Below are positions 59,625 through 64,000 of a DNA stretch of 64,000 nucleotides, piece after piece (positions within the stretch are counted from its first letter, which is position 1; every line of letters starts with the position of its first letter). Source of the DNA: G963702155 sp963702155 (GTDB lineage: Bacteria > Pseudomonadota > Alphaproteobacteria > Micavibrionales > Micavibrionaceae). The notes below the pieces were generated by a model. It was not told the origin of the DNA. It was given only the letters and a program-made list of their open reading frames with translations, and searched no databases. The stretch covers positions 62,001-126,000 of the forward strand of contig OY969717.1 of the NCBI GenBank assembly GCA_963702155.1, read 5' to 3'. Position numbers and translations under genes: made by a program.

Positions 59625-61874
59625 ATGAATCGCCTTTTAACAAACCAAATATTTCAGATACTTATACTGCTCGCACTTTTAAGCACGGCTGTCTTGTTTA
59701 GTTTCTCAGATTCTCGCTGGCGGCAACAAATCCGTAATTTTACCTTCGACAATTACAATCTCTTCAAACCGCGCGAGGCCAGCGGCGACATTATCATCGT
59801 GGATATAGACGAAGCCTCCATTAAGCAGGTCGGCCAAATGCCATGGCCGCGCACCATTATGGCTGATCTGGTCACAAATTTGAATACGCTCGGTGCAAAA
59901 GCAATCGTTTTTGATATCGTATTCCCTGAATCTGACCGCTCCTCTCCCGCATCTTTTGCACGTTCGTTTAAAAATATGGAAGGGCTGGAAACCCTGCAAG
60001 AAAGGTTATCAAGGCTGCCCGATAACGATTTGTTATTCGGCGCCGCCATTAAAGATGCGGGGAATGTTGTGACTGGTTTTTCTTTTACAAATGAACAAAC
60101 CATGGGTACACCTCGCCAAATTGGGATTTTCCGAGGCAAGGATATTGATAAATTCACGCCGAACCTGCGCGGCGTTTCCGAAAATCTTCGCATCATTACA
60201 AAGTTTGCCGCCGGAAACGGCAGCTTCTTTGTCTCAACAGATACCGATGGTATTATTCGGCGTGTACCAATGCTGGTCGGACACAATAAACCCGGCACAT
60301 CCATTACAAGTATTTATCCGTCTTTATCCTTGGAAACGCTGCGCGTAATAGATAAGGAGCGCGGCGGCCACGTTATATTAAGCAATCAGAAATACGCGAA
60401 ATTGGACCCAAACCGTTTTGGAATCATAGGAGTTAGAGTAGGGCGCGGGGAAGAAGGGCGCTTCATCCCGACAAACGGACGCGGCGAATTTTTAGTATAT
60501 TTCGCCAAATCAAACCCCGATTGGTATATCCCCGCCCATACGGTATTAAACAAAACTATTGATCCGCAAACCATAAAAGACAAAGTCGTCCTGATCGGAA
60601 CGAGCGCGGTTGGCTTAAAAGATATTCGATCAACTCCGCTTGATACCTTTGTCCCTGGCGTTGAGGTACATCTAAATATTATAGATCAGATACTTCAAAG
60701 CCAGTTCCTAAAACGCTCAATCGAAGCCGAGGGCATAGAGGCCGTCACAATTCTGGCAATCGGGGTTGTGATTATCCTATTATCACCTTTTATCGGCGCC
60801 CTAACGCAAGCCATCGTTGTAACAATACTTATGCTGGCCTCTATTTATGCTGGCTGGTACGCTTTCAAAACCGAAGGGCTTTTGATTGATGTGATATATC
60901 CCGCGCTTTCTGTTCTGGTGATATTTACGTTTTCTAATATTCTCACATATTTGCGTACGGAAACCGAAAAAAAACAAGTACGCGAAGCGTTTGGCTTATA
61001 TATTTCGCCCGATTTCATGACCGAGCTAACAAAAAATCCGGATAAGCTCAAACTAGGCGGCGAAATTCGCGATCTCTCCATAATGTTTACAGATATCCGC
61101 AATTTTACAAGCATTTCAGAAGGACTGCTCCCCGAAGAATTGATCCAGCTGATGAATGATTTTTTAACGCCAATGTCCAACTTGGTCATGAAAAATCGTG
61201 GTACAATCGATAAATATATGGGAGACGCCATGATGGCATTCTGGAATGCCCCTCTTGATGATGATCGCCACGCCTATCATGCATGTATAACCGCGCTTCA
61301 AATGAAGCAAGCGCTAGAACCGATCAATAAGCGCCTTAAGGAAAATGCTGAAAAAGACAGGAAAAATCCGTTAAAGCTTACGGCTGGCATAGGGATCAAC
61401 ACCGGCCCCTGCGCGGTGGGCAATATGGGATCCAGACAGCGCTTTGCGTATTCCGCATTGGGCGATAGTGTAAACCTTGCCTCAAGACTGGAAGGCCAAA
61501 CAAAACAATACGGCGTCGATATTCTAATCGGTGAAACCACGCATCAACAAGCCGCCGATCTGGCAACACTCGAAATTGACTTGATCCGCGTAATCGGCAA
61601 AACCCAGCCCGTCCGGATTTTCGCGCTTCTCGGTAATGAAGAAATGGCAAAAAACGAAAGATTCATACACTGGCGCGAAACCCACGAAGCTATGATGACC
61701 GCCTACCGCAACCGCGATTTTGATACAGCCTTCAAGCTCGCCGATAAATGCGAAATGAAAGAAGTATCAAGTATCACCGAAGTGTATGAAATTTATAAAG
61801 AGCGCTGCATCACGCTAATGAACAATCCACCCAGCGATAGCTGGACGGGCGTTTATGAGGCAACAACAAAATAA
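59625..61874 (+). CDS. CHASE2-domain class III adenylate/guanylate cyclase
   Basis: A 749-residue transmembrane cyclase. It has an N-terminal helix (IFQILILLALLSTAVLFSF), a periplasmic CHASE2 sensor domain of about residues 40-370 (DIIIVDIDEASIKQVGQMPW, IVFDIVFPESDRSSP), three membrane helices (about 375-445), and a cyclase domain with IMFTDIRNFTSISEGL, KYMGDAMMAFWNAP and GINTGPCAVGNMGS. The two metal-binding Asp residues (in FTDIRNF and MGDAMM) are present, so it should be active. Eight bases separate it from the HlyD gene, hence one operon: secretion and cAMP production are linked genetically. Confidence 0.93.
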   Translation: MNRLLTNQIFQILILLALLSTAVLFSFSDSRWRQQIRNFTFDNYNLFKPREASGDIIIVDIDEASIKQVGQMPWPRTIMADLVTNLNTLGAKAIVFDIVFPESDRSSPASFARSFKNMEGLETLQERLSRLPDNDLLFGAAIKDAGNVVTGFSFTNEQTMGTPRQIGIFRGKDIDKFTPNLRGVSENLRIITKFAAGNGSFFVSTDTDGIIRRVPMLVGHNKPGTSITSIYPSLSLETLRVIDKERGGHVILSNQKYAKLDPNRFGIIGVRVGRGEEGRFIPTNGRGEFLVYFAKSNPDWYIPAHTVLNKTIDPQTIKDKVVLIGTSAVGLKDIRSTPLDTFVPGVEVHLNIIDQILQSQFLKRSIEAEGIEAVTILAIGVVIILLSPFIGALTQAIVVTILMLASIYAGWYAFKTEGLLIDVIYPALSVLVIFTFSNILTYLRTETEKKQVREAFGLYISPDFMTELTKNPDKLKLGGEIRDLSIMFTDIRNFTSISEGLLPEELIQLMNDFLTPMSNLVMKNRGTIDKYMGDAMMAFWNAPLDDDRHAYHACITALQMKQALEPINKRLKENAEKDRKNPLKLTAGIGINTGPCAVGNMGSRQRFAYSALGDSVNLASRLEGQTKQYGVDILIGETTHQQAADLATLEIDLIRVIGKTQPVRIFALLGNEEMAKNERFIHWRETHEAMMTAYRNRDFDTAFKLADKCEMKEVSSITEVYEIYKERCITLMNNPPSDSWTGVYEATTK

Positions 61875-61877
61875 AAT

Positions 61878-63461
61878 CTAAATCTTGGGCGCGCCCACAG
61901 TAACTTGCACCTGCATTTGTGCATCGTCCGCACCAAGCGTTTTACTCTGATCCGCCGCCATATCCTGCAATTGTTCTACTGAAGGCATAGATGTGGTTTG
62001 CGCCGCTAAGGCATTAAAATACGCATTCACCGGCTGCCCATTCTGTACAAACGTATTCGATGTACCATCTTCCCTATAAGCCGGCCCCGCAAATGCGCGT
62101 GGCGAGATAGAATCGGTCGGGACAATATTTAGACCTTCACGATTATCCAATTTTTGCTCAAGCTGTATGTTCGTCTCTAAATCTTGTATGTGTTCTTTTA
62201 TAAGATATTCATCGAAGGGAGCGTCGGAAAATGCATTTTTATCTACTAAATCTCTTAAAATATTAATTTGTTCTTGCAAAGGTTTGCTATTGAATTCACT
62301 TTCATCTAATCCAGTTTCATGAAAAATCTCCACTTTCATATGTTCTTCATATGACTTTTCTGCATTCTCTATGCCTGTGGCTACAACACGTCGCTCGAAT
62401 GTATCTGCAAAATCTTTTATATAGGCTTCGACAGCCGGCATTTTTTCAAATTTTCCATCATCTAACATCTTGTTTAAGGTCTCAGAGTATTCTACAGGAA
62501 AAAATTTATACATATCATCATGTACTTCCGCCTCTTTGCGATACGCCGCTACACTTTTACTATTGAGATTACCATATTTATCGGGATCGATTTCTTTTAA
62601 CAAATCTTGTCCCATTCGATGTTTTAGGACAATTTTAAAAACTTTTGATGCTTCAGACTGCTCATCGTATAAGGAGTTTTTTTCGGCATCTATTTGATAA
62701 GGTCGATCACGCCCTAAAAAATGATCGGCATTATTACCAATCATAATTTGAGTGGCGTGGCGGCTATCACTTTCGTGAAAAACAGATAGAGTACGAATAT
62801 CTTTAAAATCTTTAGCGACATCTAACGCACCTTCATTTTTAAGAAAACTCATTAAAGCGGCATCGCTCTCAATTTCCGCTTTTATGGTCCAATCATGAAG
62901 GGCTTCTTCTACTTCTTCAAAGTATTCATCTGGTTCTCGGCCTTCTGGAACATCTCCAGAACGAGGATAGCGCCTGAAAATATCGCTTATATCTTGATTG
63001 CAATGTTGTCCTTCATGAATACCAATAGCTTTCATCCAAATTAAATCATCACCTGCAACGCCCCCCAACTCATTCACATGTAAACCAGTAAACTCGAAAA
63101 CAACTTGATCTTTACTAAGAAACCCATCTGAAGGTTCAAAAACAGGAACACGTTCAATGTCATATATGTCTATTTTCATATTGCTTGCAACAGCAGGGGA
63201 ATTAGTATCACTAACTTTGACAAGATCACGTATTTGATAAACCGAATACATATCCGACAATCCCTCAACTTGATTGTCTAATGTTTCACGCATTTCATCC
63301 ATTGTGTATTTACGGCCGATACTAGGGATAAAAACAGGGTCAATCTTAGCTTGCTCGCGCACACCATCACGAAAAGCCTCCAAAAGCTCTTCTTTTGAAG
63401 GCGGTATTTCGTCCGGCCTTAAATCACGTGCCGTCACTATTGGAGCGCCAGGAACACCCAT
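61878..63461 (-). CDS. Unknown protein with zincin-like HEGQH motif
   Basis: A 527-residue acidic protein I do not recognise. Residues 146-153 read AIGIHEGQH, an HExxH zinc motif on a hydrophobic strand. ALHDWTIKAEIESDAALMSF at 187-206 offers a third ligand (E196 or E198, in an E-x-E-x-D context similar to M48-type gluzincins). The rest is helical and charged, with no signal peptide and no membrane segment. The last 55 residues are Gln/Ala/Met-rich and end in hydrophobic MQVQVTVGAPKI, which could be an uncleaved C-terminal secretion signal. It converges with the cyclase gene by three bases, next to a type I secretion system, and is of similar codon use. Zinc protease activity is inference. 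Confidence 0.6.
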   Translation of the reverse strand: MGVPGAPIVTARDLRPDEIPPSKEELLEAFRDGVREQAKIDPVFIPSIGRKYTMDEMRETLDNQVEGLSDMYSVYQIRDLVKVSDTNSPAVASNMKIDIYDIERVPVFEPSDGFLSKDQVVFEFTGLHVNELGGVAGDDLIWMKAIGIHEGQHCNQDISDIFRRYPRSGDVPEGREPDEYFEEVEEALHDWTIKAEIESDAALMSFLKNEGALDVAKDFKDIRTLSVFHESDSRHATQIMIGNNADHFLGRDRPYQIDAEKNSLYDEQSEASKVFKIVLKHRMGQDLLKEIDPDKYGNLNSKSVAAYRKEAEVHDDMYKFFPVEYSETLNKMLDDGKFEKMPAVEAYIKDFADTFERRVVATGIENAEKSYEEHMKVEIFHETGLDESEFNSKPLQEQINILRDLVDKNAFSDAPFDEYLIKEHIQDLETNIQLEQKLDNREGLNIVPTDSISPRAFAGPAYREDGTSNTFVQNGQPVNAYFNALAAQTTSMPSVEQLQDMAADQSKTLGADDAQMQVQVTVGAPKI

Positions 63462-63558
63462 ATCTACATTAAACCCTTAGAATATTATTATTTTTATTTA
63501 TCAGATTATTATAATTGAAAAGGATATGTAAAGCAAAAAGATGATCCAAAGTGCACTA

Positions 63559-64000
63559 TTAAATTTGAATCTCCTGATGCTCTCGCAAAAACGCGGTCAC
63601 ATCCATCTCGCTCATCGGTTTGGCATAATGATACCCTTGTGCCATTTCACATCCTAAATCACGCAACGCGCGCCCTTCATCGGCATTTTCTACACCTTCG
63701 GCAATAATCTTCATATTCATATTCTTGCCAAGCGCAATAATGGATTTGACGAGAGCCATACTACCCTCATCCTTGTTCATATCTCGCACAAAGCTCTGGT
63801 CAATTTTCAAGGTATCAATCGGAAAATGGTGAAGATAGGAGAGCGACGAATACCCCGTGCCAAAATCATCAATAGCAATGCTCATGCCCGCATCGCGGCA
63901 CATTTTAAGGGTTTCGCGCGCATTATCGGGCTGGTCTATCAATAAACGTTCTGTAATCTCTAAATGAAGCTGCTCGGTGCAACATCGCTCTGACTTATAG
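63559..64000 (-). CDS. EAL-domain protein, C-terminal part (runs off the window)
   Basis: The frame is open to the window edge on the minus strand; 147 codons including the stop are visible. HLEITERLLIDQ, AIDDFGTGYSSLSYLHHFPI, LKIDQSFVRDM, KIIAEGVENADEGRAL and GYHYAKPMS are the conserved segments of the second half of an EAL c-di-GMP phosphodiesterase. The catalytic-loop DDFGTGYSSL, the active-site KID and the EGVE glutamate are intact. The EAL signature itself and any GGDEF or sensor domain lie beyond base 64000. A TTG at 63942 is not the true start. It lies in the same direction as the zincin-like gene, 97 bases upstream. Confidence 0.93.
   Translation of the reverse strand, partial: YKSERCCTEQLHLEITERLLIDQPDNARETLKMCRDAGMSIAIDDFGTGYSSLSYLHHFPIDTLKIDQSFVRDMNKDEGSMALVKSIIALGKNMNMKIIAEGVENADEGRALRDLGCEMAQGYHYAKPMSEMDVTAFLREHQEIQI

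Noticed and set aside
1..64000. CRISPR arrays, tRNA or rRNA genes, insertion sequences, prophage
   Set aside because: No regularly spaced repeats, tRNA cloverleaf sequences, rRNA cores, transposase motifs or phage structural genes were seen by reading; a covariance-model scan would be decisive.

Overview
The window is a contiguous piece of an alphaproteobacterial chromosome of moderate to low GC (roughly mid-40s percent by eye). Supporting this are a complete division and cell-wall (dcw) cluster with rnpB and an AmpD-type amidase at its head, FtsZ with a very long linker and a C-terminal DIPAFLRRQ-type peptide, a DUF3035 (BamF-like) lipoprotein beside lspA and paired M16 peptidases, pntAA/pntAB/pntB as three genes, and an alphaproteobacterial-style bufferin cluster. 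Genus cannot be fixed from the sequence; a Micavibrio- or Rhodospirillales-like lineage is only a guess.

Layout. 1-10.2 kb is almost entirely on the minus strand: the first 78 codons of mutL, a pentapeptide-repeat protein, pgi, an inactive/active pair of M16 peptidases, a DUF3035 lipoprotein, lspA, and a bufferin (MNIO RiPP) operon bufA-bufB-bufC-doxX. The buf operon is preceded by a sequence that fits the SigF-type ECF promoter. 10.4-17.6 kb (plus) holds ribF, a GH130 glycosidase/phosphorylase, an AEC-type permease, a small unknown protein, ileS and a DUF2628 membrane protein broken at an A9 tract. 17.6-20.2 kb holds msrA, an amidase, an orphan DUF2384 antitoxin-type protein, the RNase P RNA and a small exported-looking protein in the place where mraZ would be expected.

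20.2-44.7 kb is the dcw cluster: rsmH, ftsL, ftsI, murE, a MurF homologue whose catalytic motifs have all decayed, mraY, murD, ftsW, murG, murC, murB, ddl, ftsQ, ftsA, ftsZ, lpxC. Two reverse-strand blocks interrupt it. One, between murG and murC, encodes a four-helix membrane protein and a 24-residue single-helix microprotein. The other, between murB and ddl, encodes an alpha/beta hydrolase, a membrane-anchored MurF-type ligase with intact motifs, and an unknown AT-rich gene. The simplest reading is that the membrane-anchored enzyme now performs the D-Ala-D-Ala addition step and the old MurF survives as a pseudoenzyme. The ftsA-ftsZ gap carries a perfect DnaA box directly upstream of a sigma70-like promoter, plus GANTC sites.

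44.8-54.3 kb holds bamD, recN, ligA, a short conserved alphaproteobacterial protein, an S33-type hydrolase and the proton-translocating transhydrogenase genes; PntAA has an unusual 78-residue charged tail. 54.5-64 kb holds a type I secretion operon (TolC-like, LapB-like ABC exporter, HlyD-like) ending in a CHASE2 adenylate cyclase. Facing it are an unknown HEGQH zincin-like protein and the end of an EAL-domain protein, so a secretion system sits beside both cAMP and c-di-GMP signalling genes.
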